The translations under genes and the position numbers were made by a program. Under the pieces are notes generated by a model. It saw only the letters and a program-made list of their open reading frames with translations. It was not told where the DNA came from and ran no database searches. From the NCBI GenBank assembly GCA_947088345.1, contig CAMUGE010000002.1, positions 62,001 to 126,000 on the forward strand: DNA of 64,000 nt, written 5' to 3'. Shown here piece by piece: positions 46,687-56,249 of the stretch (position 1 is the first letter of the stretch; the number at the start of each line of letters is the position of its first letter). The stretch is from an uncultured Roseburia sp. GTDB lineage: Bacteria; Bacillota; Clostridia; Lachnospirales; Lachnospiraceae.

Positions 46687-47355
46687 TTAAGATTTAAATA
46701 AAGAACCGAAACGAAGCAGCCGCCACCATTCATGCCACACAAATACAATTACCACAACCGCCGCAAACACCACCGCTACGGTAATCAGTACTTCTATCGT
46801 TGTGGGCTTTCTCAGCTTAAAGTCCGTAATAAAAAGTATACCGATCACAGCAACCAGAATATGAAGAATCACCATAAATATCTGCTGACTGGGCAGCAGC
46901 GGCGAAACAACAAAAAAGATCGGCAGTGCGATTGCCATGGAAGTAATCGGAAGTCCGCGATAAAATTTCCCTGCCTCATCCGATTCACTCTGACGTTTTG
47001 CCTCCAGCACATTAAAATAGGCCAGGCGTATCAGACCGGCAAGCCCATAAAAAATCAAAATCACCATACTATATATATGAGTCATGCCCAGCTTATAGCA
47101 GATTACAATCGGAAAAACGCCAAAACAGACAACATCACAGAGAGAATCAATCTGAATGCCGAAATTTTTTTCATCCTCTGTGCGGTTCTTTTTGGTCCGC
47201 GCAATCTTGCCGTCAAACATATCGCACAGTCCGGAGAATGCAAGGAAAAAGATCGCCCAGCGCGGCTGAACAGACAGCGCACAAAATATGCCGATCAGCG
47301 AGGACGCAAGGCTGATATATGTTAAAACCACTGTATAATCATAAAACCCTATCAT
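46687..47355 (-). CDS. pssA: CDP-diacylglycerol-serine O-phosphatidyltransferase
   Basis: A 222-residue CDP-alcohol phosphatidyltransferase with about six to eight membrane helices. The signature D-G-x2-A-R-x(n)-G-x3-D-x3-D is present: CDMFDGKIARTKKN then GIQIDSLCD (about 44-75), with an eight-residue insertion compared with the shortest form. Since it is next to psd, the serine substrate is the likely one (phosphatidylserine as precursor of phosphatidylethanolamine). The stop of the upstream gene is directly followed by its ATG. Confidence 0.9.
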   Translation of the reverse strand: MIGFYDYTVVLTYISLASSLIGIFCALSVQPRWAIFFLAFSGLCDMFDGKIARTKKNRTEDEKNFGIQIDSLCDVVCFGVFPIVICYKLGMTHIYSMVILIFYGLAGLIRLAYFNVLEAKRQSESDEAGKFYRGLPITSMAIALPIFFVVSPLLPSQQIFMVILHILVAVIGILFITDFKLRKPTTIEVLITVAVVFAAVVVIVFVWHEWWRLLRFGSLFKS

Positions 47356-48429
47356 TCATTTGTATCCTTTCTTCAACTGCTGCATCCGTCCTGCCGCCAC
47401 GCCGGCATCCGGACGTCTGTATGTGTAATAAATCTGTGCCACTGCCGTAAATACTGCGCTGAACAAAAGCTGACTGTAAAATCCGATTCCTCTCGAAAGA
47501 ACCATCGCCGGCAAAAGAAGCGACTGAAAAACCGTCGGAAAAATACGTAAAAATAAACTTTCACTGATCCCCATTCCGCCCGGAAACGGAAGCATATCAA
47601 CTGAAATGGAAATCACTGCCTGCAGCAATATCACTTCCCATACAGGCGTACCGGAAAGCCCAAATGCCTTATACACCGTCCATGTAACTGCAAACAGCAT
47701 AAATCGCTGGACAAACGTGATCCATACCACATTCACAATTACCTTTTTATGACTGCTTAAATATGCCGCCGTCTCACGATAAACCTGCATCCCGTCCCGA
47801 AGCTTTCGCAGACGCTCTTTCTTCTTTTTCATAAAATGCAGCTTCTCGAGAAGACGCATTCCTTTTACCAATATTTTTTCCGCCATCACCGGATGAAACA
47901 GCAGCATGGTCATAAATATAATGCAAAACACATTGAGCAGCAGCCCTAAGTAAAATACCGGCAAGATTCCGGTCATATATTTTTGTGTAAATCCTCTGCC
48001 AAAAATGAGGATTCCGATTCCAGTCACAACAAGCACTAATTTATAAGTAATTGTAACGACCATTAATACAACCGAGGACACCGGAATTGGTATATTTTCT
48101 TTTTTCATATAGTAAATCTGCATTGGCTGTCCTCCGGTTGCGGAGGGCGTGATATAACAGAAAAAATAATCCACTGCAGAAAACAAAAAACAGACTCGTT
48201 TTTTCACACAAATGCCAAAGGAACGCATCAGATACCATATGATGATAGAGCCTCCCCAAATGCAGATAAGCGCAAAGAAAACTCCCGGGATCAGCCAGAA
48301 TGCATTTACCTGTTTGATGGCATTTATCATTTTGTCCAGATCTTCTCCATGAAAAACGCCGTAAATTGTCACCGCGAATATGACAATCAGAAAAACGGCA
48401 TTCCCGATCATTTTCTTTTTTGACTGCAT
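47356..48429 (-). CDS. YbhN/UPF0104-type membrane protein (flippase-like)
   Basis: A 357-residue protein of eight membrane helices of the lysylphosphatidylglycerol synthase transmembrane superfamily, without the synthase soluble domain. Family marks: YFFCYITPSATGGQPMQIYY (about 87-107) and LLPFPGGMGISESLFL-like sequence, here MLPFPGGMGISESLFL (about 283-298). Members act as lipid or precursor flippases; substrate unknown here. It overlaps the PAP2 gene by 22 bases and abuts pssA, so the block is translated together. Confidence 0.88.
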   Translation of the reverse strand: MQSKKKMIGNAVFLIVIFAVTIYGVFHGEDLDKMINAIKQVNAFWLIPGVFFALICIWGGSIIIWYLMRSFGICVKKRVCFLFSAVDYFFCYITPSATGGQPMQIYYMKKENIPIPVSSVVLMVVTITYKLVLVVTGIGILIFGRGFTQKYMTGILPVFYLGLLLNVFCIIFMTMLLFHPVMAEKILVKGMRLLEKLHFMKKKKERLRKLRDGMQVYRETAAYLSSHKKVIVNVVWITFVQRFMLFAVTWTVYKAFGLSGTPVWEVILLQAVISISVDMLPFPGGMGISESLFLRIFPTVFQSLLLPAMVLSRGIGFYSQLLFSAVFTAVAQIYYTYRRPDAGVAAGRMQQLKKGYK

Positions 48430-49124
48430 TTTACGCTCCTGCCTCTCGCAAAAAATAATTTGTCCGTTCTGTCCAAAAACTTCTCATATGTTTCATATAC
48501 TTTCTGCCTTTTTCCAACCCGAAAGCAGATCTCCGCCACAAAAATTCCACCAAATACATCCACGATTACATGCTGTTTTGTCGTTACCGTTGAGACAAAA
48601 ACCAATATCGCAGCGAAACAGGAAAACCTTTGATACCATACAGGGATCTGGGGCTTATTCTTAATCCCGATATAACAGAACCAGCTCACCAGGCAGTGAA
48701 TGGACGGAAAGAGGTTGTCCGCTGCATCCGTCTCATATAAAAATATCATCAATTGATTCCAAATACCGCTCGGTTCGACTGCCGGCCTTTGGTTTGTTGT
48801 CGGAAACAGCAGATAAAATACAAGACAAACTGTTTTGGAGAGAAGTTCCGCGGCAAAAAACTGGCTTACTTCCCTTTTCCCCTGACGTGCGATCAGAATA
48901 TAATTTACGATCCAGAACAGATAACATCCAAAATAGATTATAATAGAGGGCGGCCAAAATGGTATCCATGCATCCACACCGCATTCAATATTATAATGGC
49001 GCCAATCCCCGGCAATACGCCTGGAACCGCAATAAATCAAAAAATCATACGCTACTGCAACTATCAGGGACAATAAGCCGTACGCCGGAACAATGGAAGT
49101 TACAGATTTTCGTTTTTTTGTCAT
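48408..49124 (-). CDS. PAP2-superfamily phosphatase
   Basis: A 238-residue membrane phosphatase. The three active-site motifs are visible in variant form: TTNQRPAV (Arg-Pro), LFPSIHCLVSW (P-S-x-H, about 140-150) and STVTTKQHVIVDV (His). Five or six membrane helices. ATG 49124 has AAGGTGGAGCAA before it; the upstream GTG is less likely. It likely hydrolyses lipid phosphates or phosphatidic-acid-like substrates, and it is the first gene of the phospholipid block. Confidence 0.85.
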   Translation of the reverse strand: MTKKRKSVTSIVPAYGLLSLIVAVAYDFLIYCGSRRIAGDWRHYNIECGVDAWIPFWPPSIIIYFGCYLFWIVNYILIARQGKREVSQFFAAELLSKTVCLVFYLLFPTTNQRPAVEPSGIWNQLMIFLYETDAADNLFPSIHCLVSWFCYIGIKNKPQIPVWYQRFSCFAAILVFVSTVTTKQHVIVDVFGGIFVAEICFRVGKRQKVYETYEKFLDRTDKLFFARGRSVKCSQKRK

Positions 49125-49286
49125 TTGCTCCACCTTATTGCTTCATATATTCCCTTTTTTCAAGTACATTCAAAGTATATCAAATACCGTTGAAAAAACA
49201 AGTCAATTTGTCATATCTTTTACAAATATTAAGGAAATTCTAAGGATAATCAGGGGCATACGGCTTCCTGTAAATTTCTTCCACAA

Positions 49287-49330
49287 AAAACTGCCGCATC
49301 CTGGGTTTTCACCCACGACGCGGCAGTTTT
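49287..49330 (-). terminator. Terminator of the rhamnogalacturonan lyase gene
   Basis: Perfect 11-bp stem AAAACTGCCGC/GCGGCAGTTTT with a 22-base loop, and T6 on the minus strand. It lies 37 bases after the stop codon. Confidence 0.9.
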
Positions 49331-49366
49331 GACTGCTGTACAAATTACTGTACACAAAGCGGTTTT

Positions 49367-52300
49367 TTACTTAACTGACATTTTCTTTGTCACACCTGCT
49401 TTGGAATTAAAATATTTCTTCTTATAGCTGGATGCTTTTCCTTTTGGCATTGTAAATTTTGCATTCGATTTGATACTCTTAAATGCATTCCTTCCAACCG
49501 ATTTGATCTTCTTTGACTTAATTTTAATCGTTGCCAATTTCTTATCGCCTTTAAACGCCTCTTTTCCAATCGTTGTAAGCCCTGTTCCGATCGTCAGTTT
49601 AGTCATCCTGGAACATCCCGCAAATGCGCTTGAACCAATCTTCGTTGTGCTGTTCGGAATGGAAATATTCTTTAATGCAGCACAATTCTTAAATGCATTG
49701 TTACCGATCGTTTTTACTTTCTTACCGATCGTCACCTTATTCAGCTTCTTATCGCCGCTAAACGCATCGTTGCCGATAGATGTGACGCCGCCGCCAATTG
49801 TTACTGTCGTAAGCTTTGTAAATCCGGCAAACTGTTTCTTGTCGATCTTTGTAATATTGTTGCCGATCTTAATGGATGTTACGTTCTTCTTGTTGCTTGC
49901 CGTAATCGCTTTTGCATCAATAGATGTTACTTTGTAAACATTTCCGTTTGCATCTTTGATCGTGTCCGGAATATCGATCTTCTTGGAAGTAGTTCCGGCA
50001 AATGCCACGGTGTTTGTCGTGCCGCTTCCTGTTACCGTGTATTTTGCATTCTTATCGCCTGTCACTGCTTTGACCGGCTGGCCTTTTGCAGGTACGGTGG
50101 ATGGCACTGCCTTTACAAGAGCTGCAATCGCATCTGTCAACGCTTTCATAGCATTATCTACTTCTGCCTGCGTAGCATTTGCGTTTGCGTTTACATTATT
50201 TGCATTTGCAAGGGCATCCGTAAATACTTTGTAACTCTCCGCAGTGTAATCGGATGCTTTGTATACGGCCGCATCCGCAATTGCCTTTGCAAGCGCTGTC
50301 TTATCAGCCTGCGTTCCTACGCTTCCGCCTGCCTTTTTCAGACCTGCAATCGCATTAGCAAGAACTGCTGTTGCTTCGTCTACTTCCGCCTGTGCGGCAT
50401 CTGCTTTCGCATATACAGCATTCGCCTTTTCAAGGGCATCTGTAAATATCTTAAAGCTGTCTGCCGTATAATCTGCCGCTTGATAAACCGCAGCTCCTGC
50501 TATCGCATTGGCGAGCGCCGTCTTATCTACAGGCTGTACATCCTCTGCCAGATTAACGGTAACAGCTGCCGTTGCAGAAAAGTCGCCCGCCTTTGCTGTG
50601 ATGATTGCATCACCAGTCGCCACTGCAGTAACAACGCCGTCTTTTACAGTTGCGACAGACTCATCTGAAGACGTCCATTGGATCATGCGCGCTGTTACAT
50701 CATGCGGCGCTTCCACTGTAGCTGTCAACGTTGCCGACTTATTGTCTTTGGTCAATGTTAATTCTGTCTGATCAAGTGATATTCCTGTCACCTTGCCGGC
50801 ATCAATGCTTCTGATTATCATACCGCTTAATCTGTCAGTATTGTTTCCTACCGTAAATACAAGAGAACCTTCTGTCACGTCTACTTTAACAGTCCCTGTA
50901 CCATAATAGTCTACCGCATATTTTACACTGACGCCCTGACCGTCATGGAATGTACCCGTACCTGTACCGCCTGCGGATCCGGAACCACCATAGATCACTG
51001 TTGCTTCGTATGAACCATTTGGCAAATCTACCTTAAATTCCTGTTTGGACGCAAGCAGACAATCCCAGTATACTTCTTTCGGAATAACGCTTAATTGATT
51101 TTTCGGCTCTTTCGGTCCACGGCCGTCAATTTTTGCCTCCGGATTTGTAAAGCCCCATTTCTGTTCTGCAGTATACGCAATACCGCACTCCTGCGTTGTT
51201 TTGGACTTATCTGATGTAACCGCTGTCCATCCGGCCGGCGCATCCGTCTGCAAACCAAAATCGAATTTATAGACAGCAGGATATACCACGTTAACTACAA
51301 CCGCCTCTTTTACGTTATATTCCGCATTTGTATAAACTGCTTCGTATGAGCCTAATGTGGTCGCATCGATTCCGGACATATCCCATTCTACTTCAATATC
51401 GGCTTTCTTGCCGCTCTTAAATACCGCATTTATTTTTGCCGGAAGTGAATCCGCCGGATCGGTCCACTGGTCAACCTCAGCGATAAATTCCGTCATAGAT
51501 ACGACATAATCTTCGGAAATCTTTACTGTAATACTGATAGATTTGTCTGATATATTCACCGTATCATTAGACCACTGTCCCGTTACCACGGTTTCTGCGC
51601 CAAGCGTCTTATCCACAGCGGCAACACTCGACGCATCCCATGTAAGGTCTGCCTCCACTTTCACCGTATTCGTAAAGGTCAGTTCCATTTTCTTCGGCAG
51701 TTCTTTTGACACATCACTGGTAGTAAGAATACGTATCTCTTTTATGCTCTGATCCGCCAGTTTCGCCGCCTCAACTACCAGATCCAATTCCTGTTTTTCT
51801 GCCCAGCCCTGGATTGCGGCTGTTACTTTATATGTTCCCGGCGTATCCAGTTTTACCTTGGACACGTCCCAGGTTACGTTTGCCTGCTGCTCTTTGCCGT
51901 CCTGATCTGCAACAGTAACTGTCTTTGGAAGTAAATCCGCAACGCTCTCACACGGCGTATCCTGTACAACCGGTGCAAGCGTAATTTCCGGTACATTCTT
52001 GATGTTAACCGGAATATCAATTTCCACAGCCCTGGACAGATAAGAATCCCGCTCTACCTTTTGACCGGCATTGACACCTGCGATCACTCCCTCTGTCTCC
52101 ACAACTGCAGCAATCTGATAGCTGTAGGTTGTATTATTCTCTACAGCGGTATCTTTTAATGTATAGACGCCCTCTGCAAATGTGCATTCCAATCCATCTA
52201 TCGTTGTGTTCTTACCCTTATCTACCGTATAAGCCAGTTTATATTCTCCAACTTTCCCTTCCGCTACAACTGCTCTGTAGACATTGTATTTTGTAATCTT

Positions 52301-55300
52301 ATGCCCGTTCACACCGTCGTTTGCTTCCGTAAATACAATCTCCGCCTCTTTCTGATCTGAAGGCTTTGCTGTCAGCTGCGCCGTAACTACACCCTCTGAC
52401 AATAAATAATCCAGATTAGCCGGCTGGTTATAACCTACGTTCTGCCATGCGATTGCTTCCCTGTAAGCAAGATTTTCCATCTGGCAGGGAACTACATAAT
52501 CTGTCTGAATTGTAGTTGTATAAATACGAACCGTATTAGCGCCATATTTATATTTTCCGTTTGCATCCAGCTCGTCTGACGTCCTTGTAATAATCTCGTC
52601 ACGCCAGTCGCCCAGGATATCTGCCGCCAGTCCCACGTTTCCTTTCGTGCCGTTGTTTGTCCAGATCTCTTTGGAATATAACAGCGGTTCTGTTTTACCG
52701 TTTAAATAATCCCATTTTAATACGTTCACACCAATTGGCACATAGCTTTCCTTTGCGAATCTGTGATCCTGAAGCTCGCTCATCAAATCTCCGTCCCAGA
52801 AAACGGTAAAGTTTGCAGGCGGATTAAAATCTTCAAGCATCTCATAATCATCTATTTCAGAATCCTCAGACCAATTACGGGTAGAAAACAGCCCGCCGCT
52901 GGTTGTGTCCCAATCCGGTTCGTCGTCGTATTGTATATTGGGTTTTGCTACTGCCCAAAATTCTGCATTTTTCATGGACGGGTCAATATCCGCCGCCACG
53001 CCGCGGCCGGTATCAACGCCGGTATAATACCCCATCAGAATCTCACCGGTTAATGCATCATGAATCTCCACATGAACCTGAACGCCGCCATGCTCATGCA
53101 CCATCATAACCTCAAGTCCCGGATGATCCGGAATCCAGTCAGATACATGCTCTGCATCGCCATGCTCCAAACCTGTATTATTCAATACCGTACCGTCATT
53201 GTCCACAATCAGAGCGCCATAAATAATTTCATCTCTGCCATCGCCGTCTACATCATTGATTGCAAGGGAATGCGCTCCCTGTTTGATATATGGAATTTCA
53301 TCGGTAGCCGCGCCCCATTTATTGCCGGAATCAAAAATCCAGTATGTCTGAATCGTATTTTCGTACTTCCCGTTTTCACCGCTTGGCGTTTTCTCCAGAT
53401 ACCATGCGCTGATCGCCGTTCTGGAATAATATCCACGGCCAAATACTGCATATGGATTCTCACCGTCGAGATAAGCAACACCCGAGAGATAACGCTCAGA
53501 ACGGTTCCCCCAGTTATCCTTTCCGCTGGAATCGCCCCAGTTTTTATCCATCTCATTTGCCGGGCCGCGCTCCGGTTTGTACTCAATATCCTCTGCTGCT
53601 TTTGTACCGTCATCCAGATTGAAAATGGAGAAAAACTCCCTGCCGACAATCACATGGCCGGACTGGTTACGATAATCATACTTCTCTTCTGTCTGCTGCG
53701 TTTCAACCGGAAGCTTGCTGGCGTCTACTGCTCCTACGTAGTCTACCATCTGCAGTTTGCCGTCGCTTCCCGGTTTATAGGTTGTCGTTCCGTCCGAGGT
53801 TTTTGCCGCCAGCTCCGCTTTGCCGTCGCCGTCGAAATCCCAAACCTGGAACTGTGTGTAATGCGCGCCGGAACGGATATTAATTCCCATATCAATACGG
53901 CTCATCAAAGTCGTTTCGCCCGTCGCATAATTGATCTTATAAGAATCTATAAATGTTTTTCCGGTATAACCGCCTTTGGAGTTATCCTGTGCATTGGAAG
54001 GATACCATTTTACGATGAGGTCAAGAACACCGTCGCCGTCCACGTCCCCGACGGACATATCGTTTGCGCTGTAATTGCAGGTTCCGATCTTCCCGTCCGC
54101 ATCAACAGGCATTGTCTCATCTTCCGGCCTTTGAAGCGTTAATTCCAGGTACTGTTTATCCCACGGTTTTGTAGCAACCGCCTTTAAATTCTGCGCTGCA
54201 TCGGTACTTCCAACTACTCTGTAAGTATCCGCTTTTGTGCCTTCCGGGTCAATCAGGTTCGTCACTTTGATTGCCGACGCTATCTTTGTATCGCCTTTAA
54301 ATACATCGAAAGTCGTGCTCAGATTACCGTTTGCATCAAAATCTGCCGCAAAACTTCTCCAGCTTAAGTATACGCCCTTTGTATATTCCTTACCGTCCGC
54401 GTCCGTTGCGGAAACGAATGTACTGGCGCCTTTATCTCCTGCAAGGTCAATGCCCACAACCGCTCTGTCGGAATATTTTTCAAGATTTTTCTTTTCAAAC
54501 TCACCGGCCGGTTCTGTCTTAAAGACATCGGACTTTGGACTTTCTCCACGGGAATTAACCGCCGCTACTTTGTAGTAAAATTCGCTGCTCGTAACAGCTG
54601 TTGTATCCGTATATGTTGTTGTTTTGGATTCTCCTACCTTGACAAACAAATCCTCATCCGTTGACATCTTGCCAATCTCCCAGTTCAGCCAATGTTTTGT
54701 TCCCTCCGGGAAATTGGAACGATAAATCGCATATTTATAAACGCCCTGCTCATCTGATGCGTCCCAGGTCAGGGTTACAGCATTTTTCTGTACGCTGCCC
54801 GTCAGGTTCTGAACTTTCTTTGTGAGTTCCGGAGCAGATTCATCAATGGTTTTTATCTCTATTGATGCGCTTTTGGGCGATTCTTTCTGTGTCTCTTTAT
54901 CGGTACGCGTCATACAAACCTGATAGATATCTCCAAGTTCAAGTTCGATCTTCATATACCGCTTTCCCTTTTGCGCGGCATTGGCCGAATCCGCCTGATC
55001 CGGAGAAAATACCGGTACATACTGAGCTTCTGAAGCCGTAATTTCCCTGTATTCGGTATCTGCCGATCCCTTGCTGTACACTTTATAAGATCCTGTCGTT
55101 TCATAATCAGGATCTTCAAAAAACAGATCTGCCGTAGCGCCATCTTCCACATCAAGCTTTAAATTGCCGACTGCGAGCTTACCCGGCGCCTCCATTGCGG
55201 GCTCGGAGAGTTTTACCTCTATTGCATTCCAATATCCGCTGGAAGATACATTCAACTGTCCATCTTCAACCTCAACAACAGCCGTCGCCTTGCCAAGCTG

Positions 55301-55807
55301 TCCTTTCGATTCAATAGACGCAGCCGCACTTCCCTCTGCAGTAAAAGTTGCTTTCTGACTCTTATCTGCAACTCCCACGTCGCCCATATAAAAGGTAACT
55401 TCATACTTGCCATTTTTTACATCCAGTGCAAATTCGCCGCCCGTAATCAAATCTGTCAGTTTATCTTCATCTGTAGCATCTGCATTTGCTGCATTACGCG
55501 CGCGAACACATTCGGGCCTTACTTTCCAGCCATATCCCTGATTAACATTATAATCAAGAACAGGTCCTATGCCGGTCCATCCCTCCGCTGTGGGCGATTC
55601 TCCCTTATCTGCAGCCCAGTCTTTCACATTGGCTACATTGAAGTCAAACTTCCACTCCGTGACGGCCTCGTCCGTTTTCAAAGATTTCTCCGCCATAACC
55701 GCCGTACTGTCCCCGCCAGTTTTCGCAAACACGGATGTATCTGCCTGACCGAGACCGGTAGTCACCATTGTAGCCGCCAATATGTACGCCACAATTTTTT
55801 TCTTCAT
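49367..55807 (-). CDS. Secreted multidomain rhamnogalacturonan lyase, PL11-like
   Basis: A 2146-residue secreted protein. Order: signal peptide (1 to about 29, cleavage near SVFA-KTGG), a carbohydrate-binding-like domain opening EWKFDFNVAN (about 50-205), one or two fibronectin-III-like domains (to about 430), the lyase (about 440-1110, with GIDLAGDKGASTFVSATDAD, YLSWRSFAADFDANGN, QVWDFDGDGKAELAAKTSDG: YesW/PL11 pattern with calcium-binding DxDGDG loops), another FN3, three Ig-like domains of the Big_4 kind, a second binding domain opening YKFDFGLQTD, a Big_2 domain, two FIVAR repeats (about 1715-1860) and BspA-type leucine-rich repeats (about 1900-2130). No LPXTG motif; the repeats may hold it at the wall. 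It degrades the rhamnogalacturonan-I backbone. Confidence 0.92.
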   Translation of the reverse strand: MKKKIVAYILAATMVTTGLGQADTSVFAKTGGDSTAVMAEKSLKTDEAVTEWKFDFNVANVKDWAADKGESPTAEGWTGIGPVLDYNVNQGYGWKVRPECVRARNAANADATDEDKLTDLITGGEFALDVKNGKYEVTFYMGDVGVADKSQKATFTAEGSAAASIESKGQLGKATAVVEVEDGQLNVSSSGYWNAIEVKLSEPAMEAPGKLAVGNLKLDVEDGATADLFFEDPDYETTGSYKVYSKGSADTEYREITASEAQYVPVFSPDQADSANAAQKGKRYMKIELELGDIYQVCMTRTDKETQKESPKSASIEIKTIDESAPELTKKVQNLTGSVQKNAVTLTWDASDEQGVYKYAIYRSNFPEGTKHWLNWEIGKMSTDEDLFVKVGESKTTTYTDTTAVTSSEFYYKVAAVNSRGESPKSDVFKTEPAGEFEKKNLEKYSDRAVVGIDLAGDKGASTFVSATDADGKEYTKGVYLSWRSFAADFDANGNLSTTFDVFKGDTKIASAIKVTNLIDPEGTKADTYRVVGSTDAAQNLKAVATKPWDKQYLELTLQRPEDETMPVDADGKIGTCNYSANDMSVGDVDGDGVLDLIVKWYPSNAQDNSKGGYTGKTFIDSYKINYATGETTLMSRIDMGINIRSGAHYTQFQVWDFDGDGKAELAAKTSDGTTTYKPGSDGKLQMVDYVGAVDASKLPVETQQTEEKYDYRNQSGHVIVGREFFSIFNLDDGTKAAEDIEYKPERGPANEMDKNWGDSSGKDNWGNRSERYLSGVAYLDGENPYAVFGRGYYSRTAISAWYLEKTPSGENGKYENTIQTYWIFDSGNKWGAATDEIPYIKQGAHSLAINDVDGDGRDEIIYGALIVDNDGTVLNNTGLEHGDAEHVSDWIPDHPGLEVMMVHEHGGVQVHVEIHDALTGEILMGYYTGVDTGRGVAADIDPSMKNAEFWAVAKPNIQYDDEPDWDTTSGGLFSTRNWSEDSEIDDYEMLEDFNPPANFTVFWDGDLMSELQDHRFAKESYVPIGVNVLKWDYLNGKTEPLLYSKEIWTNNGTKGNVGLAADILGDWRDEIITRTSDELDANGKYKYGANTVRIYTTTIQTDYVVPCQMENLAYREAIAWQNVGYNQPANLDYLLSEGVVTAQLTAKPSDQKEAEIVFTEANDGVNGHKITKYNVYRAVVAEGKVGEYKLAYTVDKGKNTTIDGLECTFAEGVYTLKDTAVENNTTYSYQIAAVVETEGVIAGVNAGQKVERDSYLSRAVEIDIPVNIKNVPEITLAPVVQDTPCESVADLLPKTVTVADQDGKEQQANVTWDVSKVKLDTPGTYKVTAAIQGWAEKQELDLVVEAAKLADQSIKEIRILTTSDVSKELPKKMELTFTNTVKVEADLTWDASSVAAVDKTLGAETVVTGQWSNDTVNISDKSISITVKISEDYVVSMTEFIAEVDQWTDPADSLPAKINAVFKSGKKADIEVEWDMSGIDATTLGSYEAVYTNAEYNVKEAVVVNVVYPAVYKFDFGLQTDAPAGWTAVTSDKSKTTQECGIAYTAEQKWGFTNPEAKIDGRGPKEPKNQLSVIPKEVYWDCLLASKQEFKVDLPNGSYEATVIYGGSGSAGGTGTGTFHDGQGVSVKYAVDYYGTGTVKVDVTEGSLVFTVGNNTDRLSGMIIRSIDAGKVTGISLDQTELTLTKDNKSATLTATVEAPHDVTARMIQWTSSDESVATVKDGVVTAVATGDAIITAKAGDFSATAAVTVNLAEDVQPVDKTALANAIAGAAVYQAADYTADSFKIFTDALEKANAVYAKADAAQAEVDEATAVLANAIAGLKKAGGSVGTQADKTALAKAIADAAVYKASDYTAESYKVFTDALANANNVNANANATQAEVDNAMKALTDAIAALVKAVPSTVPAKGQPVKAVTGDKNAKYTVTGSGTTNTVAFAGTTSKKIDIPDTIKDANGNVYKVTSIDAKAITASNKKNVTSIKIGNNITKIDKKQFAGFTKLTTVTIGGGVTSIGNDAFSGDKKLNKVTIGKKVKTIGNNAFKNCAALKNISIPNSTTKIGSSAFAGCSRMTKLTIGTGLTTIGKEAFKGDKKLATIKIKSKKIKSVGRNAFKSIKSNAKFTMPKGKASSYKKKYFNSKAGVTKKMSVK

Positions 55808-55849
55808 ATTTTTCCCCTTTCTTTGTAAAGTTAGCCTTTATCATTCTTC

Positions 55850-55877
55850 ATTATAACATGCTTTTCTATCTTTGCAA
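55850..55877 (-). promoter_or_regulatory. Promoter of the lyase gene
   Basis: On the minus strand TTGCAA (55877-55872) and TATAAT (55855-55850) are 16 bases apart. The start near 55843 leaves a leader of about 35 bases. Confidence 0.7.
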
Positions 55878-55880
55878 GTT

Positions 55881-55902
55881 ATTTTGTACATATTTTGTAC
55901 AT
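55881..55902. promoter_or_regulatory. Tandem direct repeat behind the lyase promoter
   Basis: Two head-to-tail 11-bp copies of ATTTTGTACAT (55881-55891, 55892-55902), three bases upstream of the -35 box. The spacing of one helical turn is typical of an activator site. No regulator for it is in the window. The rest of the gap up to 56249 shows no gene. Confidence 0.45.
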
Positions 55903-56249
55903 ATTTTTGTCAAATTTAATGCACATATACAAGCCGACCGCTTCCCTCGTCTCCGTCGCATTAGCGCTTTGCACAAACGCTGTAATACGGCTCCATTCAG
56001 CGAAACCTGTCACCGATTGTCCAAAATACCTGTAACGCAAATATTTTCCACCTTTGCCCCACCGCACAAAATTACTCCCTGAGCATAAACTTATACCGGG
56101 GATCTTATTACATGCACCCGGAAAAGAACCTGCCGTCTTTTCCATCGCAAAATCTTATCCCTGCCACACTACCGGCCACCTCCGCGGAAATATCCGTATC
56201 TTTTTCATGTAAATATAATCTTAATATTAAGGAAGAAAGGTTAAAAACA

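Noticed and set aside
53060..54142. 360-codon plus-strand ORF inside the lyase gene
   Set aside because: The minus-strand frame is continuous for 2146 residues with clear domains; this frame has no ribosome site or motif.
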